Source: UBA7672 sp038326205
GTDB taxonomy: Bacteria > Pseudomonadota > Alphaproteobacteria > Caulobacterales > Hyphomonadaceae
DNA: 64,000 bases
Direction of reading: 5' to 3'
Assembly: GCA_038326205.1 (NCBI GenBank)
Contig: JBBQJV010000008.1
Span: 18,751-82,750 of the forward strand
Within the stretch, counting starts at the first letter, position 1. Every line of letters begins with the position of its first letter. The notes under the pieces are model-generated. The model had not been told where the DNA came from. It saw nothing but the letters and a program-made list of their open reading frames with translations, and searched no databases. Shown here one piece after another: positions 1 through 6,977 of the stretch. A program made the translations under genes and the position numbers.

Positions 1-1
1 G

Positions 2-475
2 GGCAATGAATTTCATCGCCAGATCATCGACAACAATTTCGATCTCGAAGTGCTCGACCGCGACATGCTCGGATTACGCGACTATCCCCCGCCGCTGGAC
101 TATCTCAACGTGCGCATCCTGCAGTGCCACGACCTCTGGCACATTGTTGGCGGCTATCACACGACGGCGCTGCATGAGGTCGGCATTTCGGCATTCCAGA
201 TGTCGCAGTTCGGGCACAACTATTCGGCGCAGTTCCTCGCCTTCATCACGGCCAAGGCGGCGATCAAGCGGCCGGAGGGACTGGCGCTGGTGCTGGAAAT
301 TACGCTGGGCGCCTGGCAACACGGACGCCGAACGCCGCAGTTGCTGGGCGTCGACTGGCAGCAGATCTGGCGAGAGCCGACCGACACGGTGCGCGAGCGC
401 CTCGGCGTTTCGGCCTATGTCTCGCCGGTGCCGGCGGACCTGATCGAACAGCTGGAACGGGCGGGGATGTATTAG
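2..475 (+). CDS. COQ4-like ubiquinone biosynthesis protein, 5' end outside the window
   Basis: The reading frame is open from the first bases of the window, so the N-terminus is missing; 157 codons remain before TAG. The segment contains HDLWH followed eleven residues later by E (HDxxHx11E, nt 128 onwards), the metal-site signature of the COQ4 family. COQ4 proteins act in the ubiquinone biosynthesis complex at the membrane and have recently been linked to decarboxylation and hydroxylation of the ring. The role here is inferred from the motif and the family-like C-terminus. The next gene is convergent and ends 9 bp away. Confidence 0.8.
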   Translation, partial: GNEFHRQIIDNNFDLEVLDRDMLGLRDYPPPLDYLNVRILQCHDLWHIVGGYHTTALHEVGISAFQMSQFGHNYSAQFLAFITAKAAIKRPEGLALVLEITLGAWQHGRRTPQLLGVDWQQIWREPTDTVRERLGVSAYVSPVPADLIEQLERAGMY

Positions 476-484
476 TCGCCAGAC

Positions 485-904
485 TTAGTCGTCCGCGTCG
501 TTCATCACATCCATCTCCTCGTCCGACCATCCGAAATGATGGCCGAGTTCGTGGACAACGACATGAGCGACCAGGTCTTCAAGGGCAATGTCGCCGGTCT
601 CCATCCACTCATTCAGGATGGGCATCCGGTAGAGCCACACCATCGGCGGCATGTCCGACGGGGCGGACGGCGTCTCCAGTGTCAGGGCAACTCCTGAATA
701 CAGCCCGGTCAGATCATAGGGGTTCTCGATCTTCATGGTCTCGAGGGTCTCATCGTCGGCAAAATCCTCCACCTTGATCGCAACCGCGCGCGCATGGGTG
801 CGGAAAGGCTCGTCGAGCGCGTCGAGGGCTGTTCGCGCCAGGGCGGCTATGTCGTCGAGGGAGGGGGCAAGGCCCCAGAGCGTAGGGTCCATCATGGAGC
901 TCAT
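485..904 (-). CDS. Metallopeptidase family protein (zincin-like)
   Basis: This 139-residue protein ends with HELGHHFGWSDEEMD. The HExxH plus a downstream acidic residue is the zinc-binding signature of the small zincin_1 (DUF1025) family of bacterial metallopeptidase-like proteins. The substrate is unknown for the family. There is no signal peptide, so it is probably cytoplasmic. The ATG at 904 starts MSSMMDP; a second ATG lies four codons in. It is convergent with the COQ4-like gene and divergent from the FkbM methyltransferase. Confidence 0.8.
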   Translation of the reverse strand: MSSMMDPTLWGLAPSLDDIAALARTALDALDEPFRTHARAVAIKVEDFADDETLETMKIENPYDLTGLYSGVALTLETPSAPSDMPPMVWLYRMPILNEWMETGDIALEDLVAHVVVHELGHHFGWSDEEMDVMNDADD

Positions 905-1003
905 GTAATATACACGCGTCGCGATTGCATTGAAGGGCTTCCCTTTTCGCGCGTGACGCGCTTTCTAGCCAACCTGTCGCCCCACGGAGTTTCCGTCTTG
1001 TCC

Positions 1004-1825
1004 ATGTCGTTCGAGAGCCTGCGCAACTTCACCACCACACTTCGCATCTACCAGCGCAACAAGCAGGATCGGAAATGGGAGCCCGAGGCCCCGTACATGA
1101 AGGAAGTCGTGAATCCGGGTGATGTCTGCCTGCATTTCGGCGGTTCTGACGGACGCCATTCCTACCTGCTGTCGCAACAGATCGGCCCTGAGGGCGTCGT
1201 TCACATCTACGAACCGTCGAATTACTCATACAAGATCATGACGCGCCTGCTGCGCTGGCATGGGCTGAAGAATGTCCACCCCCACAATGCTGCGATCGGT
1301 TCCAGCGAGGGAACGATGCTGCTGTCGGTTCCGAGAAAGACAACTGGCCATATCGGCCGCGCCTATGGCGTGGTTACGGACAAGGGCGGCACCGCGTCCG
1401 ACGAGATTCTCGCCACGGGCAACCGCACCGAGTTCATCGACCAGCCGACCGAGGTCGTATCGCTCGACGGCCTGATGGAGAAAGAAAAACTCTCGCGCGT
1501 TGATTTCATCCGCTGCGACGTTGAGGGCGCTGAAATCCGCTTCATCGAAGGCGGCCGGAATACTATCGAGCGTGACCTGCCGAGCCTGTTGATCGAGATT
1601 CACCCGTTCTCGCTGCAACGCAACTTCGCCTCGTCGGGTGAAGCCGTGCGCGACTATTTCATCAGCCTTGGCTATCGCATGTGGCAGCTCAACGACGACA
1701 ACTCGCACATGTTCGAATCGGCTGCGATCGATCCCAAGCGCCGCTGGAAGGATTACTTCCTGATCCATCCCAAGCGCGGCCCGACCCTGCCGGAAGGCAT
1801 GTTCCGCAAGGCGTTCGCGAACTGA
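1004..1825 (+). CDS. FkbM family SAM-dependent methyltransferase
   Basis: A 273-residue protein with the FkbM pattern: a glycine-rich SAM site (VCLHFGGSDGRHSYLL, about residues 44-59), an acidic residue after IYEPS, and the diagnostic RCDVEGAE followed by IEIHP. FkbM enzymes O-methylate sugars or small molecules. The frame is open further upstream, but that part runs antisense through the metallopeptidase gene, so the ATG at 1004 was chosen; a TTG at 998 is better spaced from the GGAG at about 985. The substrate cannot be told. No glycan cluster surrounds it, although FlaA1/WbpM-type and heparinase-like genes lie 6 kb away. Confidence 0.8.
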   Translation: MSFESLRNFTTTLRIYQRNKQDRKWEPEAPYMKEVVNPGDVCLHFGGSDGRHSYLLSQQIGPEGVVHIYEPSNYSYKIMTRLLRWHGLKNVHPHNAAIGSSEGTMLLSVPRKTTGHIGRAYGVVTDKGGTASDEILATGNRTEFIDQPTEVVSLDGLMEKEKLSRVDFIRCDVEGAEIRFIEGGRNTIERDLPSLLIEIHPFSLQRNFASSGEAVRDYFISLGYRMWQLNDDNSHMFESAAIDPKRRWKDYFLIHPKRGPTLPEGMFRKAFAN

Positions 1826-1857
1826 TTTGCCAGCCGGGGCGTCCTGCGCAATAAAGA

Positions 1858-1872
1858 GAACCTAACAGGAAC
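1858..1872 (+). promoter_or_regulatory. LexA (SOS) box upstream of mmcB
   Basis: GAAC-CTAACAG-GAAC is an exact GAAC-N7-GAAC direct repeat, the LexA operator form known in Alphaproteobacteria (GTTC-N7-GTTC on the other strand). It lies 9 bp before the ATG of mmcB, so it overlaps the expected promoter or leader. A matching box sits upstream of imuA at 21737. Confidence 0.85.
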
Positions 1873-1881
1873 TCTCCGCGC

Positions 1882-2397
1882 ATGGCCGCTCTTGCAGCTT
1901 CACCGGTTTCAGAGGCTTTTGGCATTCCAGCGCCACCTGGAAGAGCCGCCGAGATCGTGCGCGGCGTGCAGCGCATGTTTGCCGAGCTGGGTCTGGCCTC
2001 GCTGGTGGAAGTGACGCTCGCCAATGGTCGGCGCGCCGATGTGATGGCAGTGGGCCCGAAGGGCGAGATCGTGATTGTCGAAGTGAAATCCTGTCTGCAG
2101 GATTTCAGGACCGATCAGAAATGGCCGGAATATGCACCTTACGGCGACCGGTTCTATTTCGCCGTCGACTGCGATTTTCCGAATGACCGCATCCCGGAGC
2201 ATGCTGGTCTGATGGTTTGCGACGGATTTGGTGGCGCGGTGTTGCGCGAGAGCGAGCCGGTAATGCTCAACGCTGCGCGGCGAAAGGCGGTGACGCTGTC
2301 GTTTGCGCGTCTGGCCGCTGCGAGGTTGATGCGGCTGGGCGTTGCCGACGGTTCGCTGCCCTTGGGTGCATCGCCCTCCGAACCGGCAATCGATTAA
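1882..2397 (+). CDS. mmcB: MmcB family DNA repair protein
   Basis: A 171-residue protein with a PD-(D/E)xK nuclease-like core: ADVMAVGPKGEIVIVEVKSCLQDF (residues about 51-74) supplies D...ExK, followed by DQKWPEYAPYGDRFYFAVD, which is highly characteristic of MmcB (formerly DUF2, PF06319). In Caulobacter crescentus MmcB is SOS-induced and acts with the ImuA-ImuB-DnaE2 mutasome in damage-induced mutagenesis. An exact SOS box lies just upstream. The next gene starts 24 bp after the stop on the same strand, so they are probably co-transcribed. The C-terminal 30 residues are low in conserved features. Confidence 0.88.
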   Translation: MAALAASPVSEAFGIPAPPGRAAEIVRGVQRMFAELGLASLVEVTLANGRRADVMAVGPKGEIVIVEVKSCLQDFRTDQKWPEYAPYGDRFYFAVDCDFPNDRIPEHAGLMVCDGFGGAVLRESEPVMLNAARRKAVTLSFARLAAARLMRLGVADGSLPLGASPSEPAID

Positions 2398-2421
2398 GCT
2401 TTCAGACCTACGCGATCATTC

Positions 2422-2955
2422 ATGCCTTTGCTCTTTCCCATCGCCGCCAGCCCACGTGAAGCGCTAGACGCTGAGCCCGATAGCGGCGCGCGCACGATCG
2501 CCGAGGCGCGCGAGCTGGCGAAGGGTCCGGTCGCGCTGGTGTCCGACTGGCTGCGGCCGATGGCGGCCGAGGCCGAGGAGCTGCAACGCAAGGCGGAGCA
2601 GGGCATCTCGCGCGGCTTCGTGCAGATCTACGAGGACGCCAAGGGTCGCCCGGTTATCGCCGTCACCTACTGGAAGCCAGGCGCGGAGAAGGTTGCGCCA
2701 GCACCGCGCGCCAAACCCGCAGCGGAAGTTGCGGCGTCCGAAGATCACACCGACGATCTCTACTTCACAAAGACGGAGGCGAAGGCCAAGCGCAAGCGCA
2801 AGGCGATCGACCCGAACCAGCTCGACATGTTCGGGCTTGGACAGAAGAACGCTTCCTACCCCGGTAGCGACGCCGATGGCCCCGGCCCCAGCGGGGTGAT
2901 GGTGGATGAAGACCCGACAGTTTCCGGGCATTCCGGCGGAGAAGAGTCCAGCTGA
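2422..2955 (+). CDS. Uncharacterised protein with beta-clamp-binding-like motif, downstream of mmcB
   Basis: A 177-residue protein that I cannot assign to a named family. The N-terminal part (about 22-85) looks folded, with helices around residues 25-65 and a strand-like GFVQIYEDAKGRPVIAVTYW. Residues 90-125 are Ala/Pro/Lys-rich, then a basic stretch KAKRKRKA leads into QLDMF (133-137, nt 2818-2832), which matches the QL(S/D)LF consensus of sliding-clamp-binding peptides. The last 40 residues are acidic, Gly/Pro-rich and probably disordered. With mmcB 24 bp upstream and the SOS box before it, the gene is probably damage-induced. No clear ribosome binding site precedes the ATG. Confidence 0.7.
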   Translation: MPLLFPIAASPREALDAEPDSGARTIAEARELAKGPVALVSDWLRPMAAEAEELQRKAEQGISRGFVQIYEDAKGRPVIAVTYWKPGAEKVAPAPRAKPAAEVAASEDHTDDLYFTKTEAKAKRKRKAIDPNQLDMFGLGQKNASYPGSDADGPGPSGVMVDEDPTVSGHSGGEESS

Positions 2956-3024
2956 CGGCTTCACCTCTGGCGCAGCACATGCCTACAAGGGCTTGTTCGC
3001 CTTGGGCGGGCGGCTGGCTGACGC

Positions 3025-3633
3025 ATGCAATCGGATGGAACATCTTCCAGAGGGACGCCAAGACCCGCCGGCGAAACGCTGGGCGAGGGCGATCGCGCGC
3101 ACTTCGCCGATCTGCTGGTGGCTGTGGCCGAACGGCAGGATCGTCAGGCCTACGCTGAGCTTTTTAGTTATTACGCCCCGCGCGTGAAGTCCTATTTGAT
3201 GCGTCTTGGCGCCGACAACAGTCAGGCGGAGGAGATCGCGCAGGATGTGATGGTCACGGTCTGGCGCAAGGCGCAGTTGTTCGATCGAAACCAGGCGTCT
3301 GTCTCGACGTGGATCTTCCGGGTCGCCCGAAACCGCAGGATCGATCTTTTCAGACGAGCCAAGCGCCCTGATCTGGATCCCGAAGAAACCATGATCCTGC
3401 CGTCAGGCGTTGAGGCGCCCGACGCGCGCGTTGAGGCGATGGAGACCGAAACGCGCGTGCGCGCCGCGATGAAGGACCTGCCCGAGGAGCAGGTGAGCCT
3501 GTTGCGGTTGGCTTTCTATGAGGGTCTGTCTCACCGCGAAATCGCGGACAAGCTGGGCGTGCCGCTGGGAACAGTTAAATCGCGAATCCGTCTGGCGTTT
3601 GCAAAAATGAAGGCAAAACTCGGCGATGAGTAG
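3025..3633 (+). CDS. ECF-type RNA polymerase sigma factor
   Basis: A 202-residue sigma-70 family protein. Region 2 includes YAPRVKSYLMRLG, the polymerase-contacting AEEIAQDVMVTVWRKA and FRVARNRRIDLFRR; region 4 holds the helix-turn-helix SHREIADKLGVPLGTVKSRIRLAFAKM. It matches the RpoE/ChrR-type (ECF11) sigma factors that respond to singlet oxygen and related stress. The next gene encodes a ChrR-like cupin protein, the usual partner. The first 20 residues are variable and the start could be a few codons later. Its stop codon lies in GATGAGTAG, with an ATG overlapping as is common between sigma and anti-sigma genes. Confidence 0.9.
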   Translation: MQSDGTSSRGTPRPAGETLGEGDRAHFADLLVAVAERQDRQAYAELFSYYAPRVKSYLMRLGADNSQAEEIAQDVMVTVWRKAQLFDRNQASVSTWIFRVARNRRIDLFRRAKRPDLDPEETMILPSGVEAPDARVEAMETETRVRAAMKDLPEEQVSLLRLAFYEGLSHREIADKLGVPLGTVKSRIRLAFAKMKAKLGDE

Positions 3634-3640
3634 AAATCGG

Positions 3641-3681
3641 ATGAGTGCACAGATGAGTGCACAAGGGATGAGTGCACAAGG
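3641..3681 (+). repeat. Three tandem copies of ATGAGTGCACA between sigma and ChrR-like genes
   Basis: ATGAGTGCACA occurs at 3641, 3653 and 3668 with spacings of 12 and 15 bp, giving three in-frame ATG codons. That frame also contains the ATG at 3626 overlapping the sigma stop, and encodes only a 37-residue peptide with MSAQ repeats ending at 3739. The ChrR-like frame is a different one, so the repeat lies in what may be a displaced start region. Confidence 0.85.
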
Positions 3682-3690
3682 ACTGATCCG

Positions 3691-4398
3691 ATGCGGAAGA
3701 GCCTGCGTAATAGCGGCTGGATGTGGGATTTTACGATAACGGGTCTGGCGATGATCAGAGTTTCTCAGGGAGCCTTGCTTGATGACGCGACCCGCGCCGC
3801 ATTGGCGTCGGGACGGGCAGCGCCAGCGTTGAGCCTGTTCATCGATACCCTTATAGAGATGAGGGGCATGTCGGAGCTTGAAGGCGAAGCGATCGCCGGC
3901 GGCGCTCTGGAAACAGAGACGCCCGCTGAAATGTCACCCAGCGCTCTCGACATGGCTTTTGCGGCCATCGAACGCGGCGGCAGACCGAGCAGCTCGCGTG
4001 CGCTGACCTATCCCGAACTTGCCGACGTGCCGGTCGCCCTGCGTGAGCTGATCCGTGACGCGGAGGGCATGCGCAACTGGTCTTATGCCGGTCCGGGGAT
4101 CCGTCGGCTCGACCTTGGCGCTAAAGGCCCCCTGAAGCTGGAGATCATCCGTCTCAGCGCCGGCAAGGCGGTACCCCGGCACACGCACAAGGGTCGCGAG
4201 CTGACATTGTGCGTGCAGGGCGAGTTCTCCGACGGCGTTGCGACCTATGGTCCGGGCGACTTCTCTGTCACCGACGGCAGCGTCCACCATCAGCCACGGG
4301 CCCATGATAATGCTCCCGCCTATGCACTGGCGGTGACCGATGCAGGACTGAAGTTCGAAGGCGCGCTTGGCGCGATCCAGAAAATCCTTGGCCAGTAA
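3691..4398 (+). CDS. ChrR-like anti-sigma/cupin protein with altered N-terminal domain
   Basis: A 235-residue protein. The C-terminal cupin is intact, with HTHKGRE (H164, H166, E170) and H199/H200 matching the metal ligands of ChrR. The N-terminal anti-sigma domain is recognisable by its GGALE end (residues 70-74), but the zinc motif Hx3Cx2C expected near residues 50-60 is absent: the stretch reads FIDTLIEMRGM, without His or Cys. ChrR normally holds its sigma factor through this zinc site. AAGGA at 3678 is well placed for the ATG at 3691; an ATG at 3751 would remove a leader unlike the family. The gene follows the sigma gene by 57 bp. Confidence 0.75.
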   Translation: MRKSLRNSGWMWDFTITGLAMIRVSQGALLDDATRAALASGRAAPALSLFIDTLIEMRGMSELEGEAIAGGALETETPAEMSPSALDMAFAAIERGGRPSSSRALTYPELADVPVALRELIRDAEGMRNWSYAGPGIRRLDLGAKGPLKLEIIRLSAGKAVPRHTHKGRELTLCVQGEFSDGVATYGPGDFSVTDGSVHHQPRAHDNAPAYALAVTDAGLKFEGALGAIQKILGQ

Positions 4399-4458
4399 CC
4401 AAAGCAGTATGTTCGGCTGGCGGTGACAGGCTGGCCTCAAAGCGCTACGAGCCGCGCC

Positions 4459-5808
4459 ATGGCCCGGCCGCAATCAGATACCGCTTCGACCATTGGCTGG
4501 CAGGCGCGCCTCGCCGCCGCCGAGCTTGTGCTCGTGGCTATGGAGGGGACGTCCGATTTTGACGCCGCCATGGATAAGAGCCGTACGTTCAAGCGCCTTC
4601 AGGGTCCAGATCGCGGTTTTGCGCGGGCGATGGCGGGGGCGGCTCTGCGCGCGGTTGGCCGGATAGACTGGGCCCTGGGCGGCATGTTGAAGCGACCGCT
4701 GGACGAGATTCAGCCGACGCTGCGGGCGCTGCTGCGTGTGGGCGCCGCCCAGCTCTGGATAATGAATGTCGCTGATCACGCAGCAGTCTCGGCCACGGTG
4801 GAGGCGGCGGGCAAATGGGAGGACGCGCGTAAAGGGGGAGGGCTGATCAACGCCGTGCTCCGCCGCGCCGCGCGCGAAGGCGATGCGTTCGCCAATTCGC
4901 CGGTCACAGCAGTGTGGCCCGACTGGCTCGCAGCGCGGATGAAGGCCTCGCTTGGCGCGGCGCAGGCCGAAGAACTGGCGTTGGCCCAGATCGACGAGCC
5001 GCCGATCGATCTCACCCTGCGTTCGCCTGATGATACCGAAGCGTGGGCGGAAAAGCTCGAAGCGGAATTGTTGCCCAATGGCTCTCTGCGCCTGCAGTCG
5101 GGGGCGGGCCTGATGGAGATGCCGGGCTTTGCCGAAGGCGCCTGGTGGGTGCAGGACACGGCGGCGGCGCTTCCGGCAAAGCTGCTGGGCGATGTGCGTG
5201 GTCGGGCTGTGGCTGACCTCTGTGCAGCGCCAGGCGGCAAGGCGATGCAGCTTGCCAGCATGGGGGCAAAGCTATTCGCGATCGACATGTCGCGTCAGCG
5301 CATCGTGCGCCTGCGCGAGAACGCCGAACGTGCAAAGCTGGCGATGACCATTGTTGAATCCGATGCCAGAACATGGCGTCCCGAACAGCCGCTCGATGCT
5401 GTGCTGCTTGATGCTCCTTGTTCTGCGCTTGGCATCATTCGCCGCCATCCCGAAGGCGTGTGGCGGCGCGATCCCAAAGATCTCGTGCGTTTCCCGTCTA
5501 TCCAGCGCGCGCTGGTGGAAGCCGCGCACGAGATGCTGCGGCCGGGCGGGCGTCTGGTTTATTCGGTCTGCACGCCGGTGCCGGAAGAGGGCAGCGAGAT
5601 CATTGAAGCGGTGATTGCCGCGGGCGGCTGGAAGCGCGTGCCGGTAAAGCCTGCCGAGATTGCCGGATTTCAACAGTCCTTAACGACAGATGGCGATGTG
5701 CTGACGCTGCCGCACGCGCGTGTCTCTGGCGCCGCGCCAGCTGAGGAAAACGCAACCGCGCCGATGAATTCGGACACTTTCTTCATCGCGCGTCTTGAAC
5801 GGTTGTAG
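4459..5808 (+). CDS. rsmB: 16S rRNA (cytosine-C5) methyltransferase, RsmB/NOL1/NOP2/sun family
   Basis: About 449 residues. The N-terminal 130 residues form a NusB-like RNA-binding domain (ARLAAAELVL, LLRVGAAQLW). The catalytic domain has the SAM motif CAAPGGKAMQL, the conserved DAPCSALG and the second cysteine in SVCTPVPEEG, the two cysteines used in m5C formation. The closest known activity is methylation of C967 in 16S rRNA. A GTG at 4423 could add twelve residues, but the ATG at 4459 fits family N-termini better. Confidence 0.88.
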   Translation: MARPQSDTASTIGWQARLAAAELVLVAMEGTSDFDAAMDKSRTFKRLQGPDRGFARAMAGAALRAVGRIDWALGGMLKRPLDEIQPTLRALLRVGAAQLWIMNVADHAAVSATVEAAGKWEDARKGGGLINAVLRRAAREGDAFANSPVTAVWPDWLAARMKASLGAAQAEELALAQIDEPPIDLTLRSPDDTEAWAEKLEAELLPNGSLRLQSGAGLMEMPGFAEGAWWVQDTAAALPAKLLGDVRGRAVADLCAAPGGKAMQLASMGAKLFAIDMSRQRIVRLRENAERAKLAMTIVESDARTWRPEQPLDAVLLDAPCSALGIIRRHPEGVWRRDPKDLVRFPSIQRALVEAAHEMLRPGGRLVYSVCTPVPEEGSEIIEAVIAAGGWKRVPVKPAEIAGFQQSLTTDGDVLTLPHARVSGAAPAEENATAPMNSDTFFIARLERL

Positions 5809-5985
5809 CTGGCTTCCCATTCGATCTGTGGCGGTGGGTTCAGTAAGGCTGATCTTGACACATTTATGCCTTTGATAAGCGCCGAAGACGATCAAATGAG
5901 TTCAGTCTGGGTTCACTGACCTCAAACTAGTTTGCGTGTGAAGGGACGGGTTCTCCCCCGGATTCGTCGCTCCGAGGAATGCAAG

Positions 5986-6249
5986 ATGGGCACCACTTTC
6001 CGCACCTTGTCTGACGCGCCCGCTAGGGCTGTCGACCCCGCAATGGACCCGACACGTGCCTCCACCATCGCCAAGCCGCAGAAAGCTTTCGCGGTTGCCT
6101 TCGCCGTGCTTGCCGCTGCGTTGGCCGGTTGCGCCAGCGGCATCGGCGCGGGCGGTCGTGATGAAGCCAACGGGTACAAGGCCCGTGTCGCGGACAACGC
6201 TTTCGCTAACGTACGTCCGATCAACATCGACTACCGGACAGCTCCCTAG
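5986..6249 (+). CDS. Small predicted lipoprotein
   Basis: An 87-residue protein of unknown function. GAGGAA at 5974 precedes the ATG at 5986. A hydrophobic segment ending LAGC (about residue 47) is a good lipobox, but the leader before it is unusually long; an internal ATG at 6040 would give a normal-length lipoprotein signal. The rest is short and ends with NVRPINIDYRTAP. It lies 61 bp upstream of rpe on the same strand. Confidence 0.6.
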   Translation: MGTTFRTLSDAPARAVDPAMDPTRASTIAKPQKAFAVAFAVLAAALAGCASGIGAGGRDEANGYKARVADNAFANVRPINIDYRTAP

Positions 6250-6310
6250 CGCAGGCCGGTTTGGCGCTGGACCAGTTGCACCGCCGGTACGGCGCTGCTA
6301 GGCCGGCACA

Positions 6311-6970
6311 ATGTCAGATGTCCTGATTTCGCCCTCTATTCTGGCGGCAGACTTCGCCCGGCTCGGCGAGGAAGTGCGTGCCGTGGATGCAGCCGGCGCG
6401 GACATGATCCATGTCGATGTGATGGACGGTCATTTTGTCCCCAACATCTCGATCGGGCCCATCGTGATCGAAAAGCTACGGCCGTACACAGCCAAGCCCT
6501 TTGATGTACACCTGATGATATCGCCGGTGGACGCCTATCTTGAAGCCTTCGCCGCAGCCGGCGCCGACATAATTACTGCCCATCCCGAAGCAGGCCCGCA
6601 CTTCCACCGCACGCTTCAGGTGATCCGCAAGCTGGGCAAGAAGGCTGGCGCCGCGCTCAATCCATCGACGTCGGCCGACGTGCTCGATCCCGTGCTCGAA
6701 GACCTGGATCTCATTCTGGTAATGAGTGTCAATCCCGGCTTCGGCGGACAAAAGTTCATCGATAGCCAGCTGCGCAAGATCGAAGCCATTCGCAAGAAAC
6801 TCGACCGCGCCAACCTCAAGACCATCCTCGAAGTCGATGGCGGCATTGCTCCCGCCAATGCACAGGCAGTGATCGATGCAGGCGCCACGGCGCTGGTCGC
6901 CGGCTCCGCGATCTTCGGCAAGGGCGCTGAGCGTTACGCTGCTGAGATCGCAGCCCTTCGGGGAAGGTGA
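6311..6970 (+). CDS. rpe: Ribulose-phosphate 3-epimerase
   Basis: 219 residues, the normal length for Rpe, which interconverts ribulose-5-phosphate and xylulose-5-phosphate in the pentose phosphate and Calvin pathways. Family motifs are all present: PSILAADF, HVDVMDGHFVPN, DVHLM, VNPGFGGQKF and EVDGGI, which supply the metal-binding His/Asp and phosphate-binding residues of the TIM barrel. The downstream heparinase-like gene begins 7 bp after the stop, so the two are likely co-transcribed. Confidence 0.96.
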   Translation: MSDVLISPSILAADFARLGEEVRAVDAAGADMIHVDVMDGHFVPNISIGPIVIEKLRPYTAKPFDVHLMISPVDAYLEAFAAAGADIITAHPEAGPHFHRTLQVIRKLGKKAGAALNPSTSADVLDPVLEDLDLILVMSVNPGFGGQKFIDSQLRKIEAIRKKLDRANLKTILEVDGGIAPANAQAVIDAGATALVAGSAIFGKGAERYAAEIAALRGR

Positions 6971-6977
6971 ACGCAGG

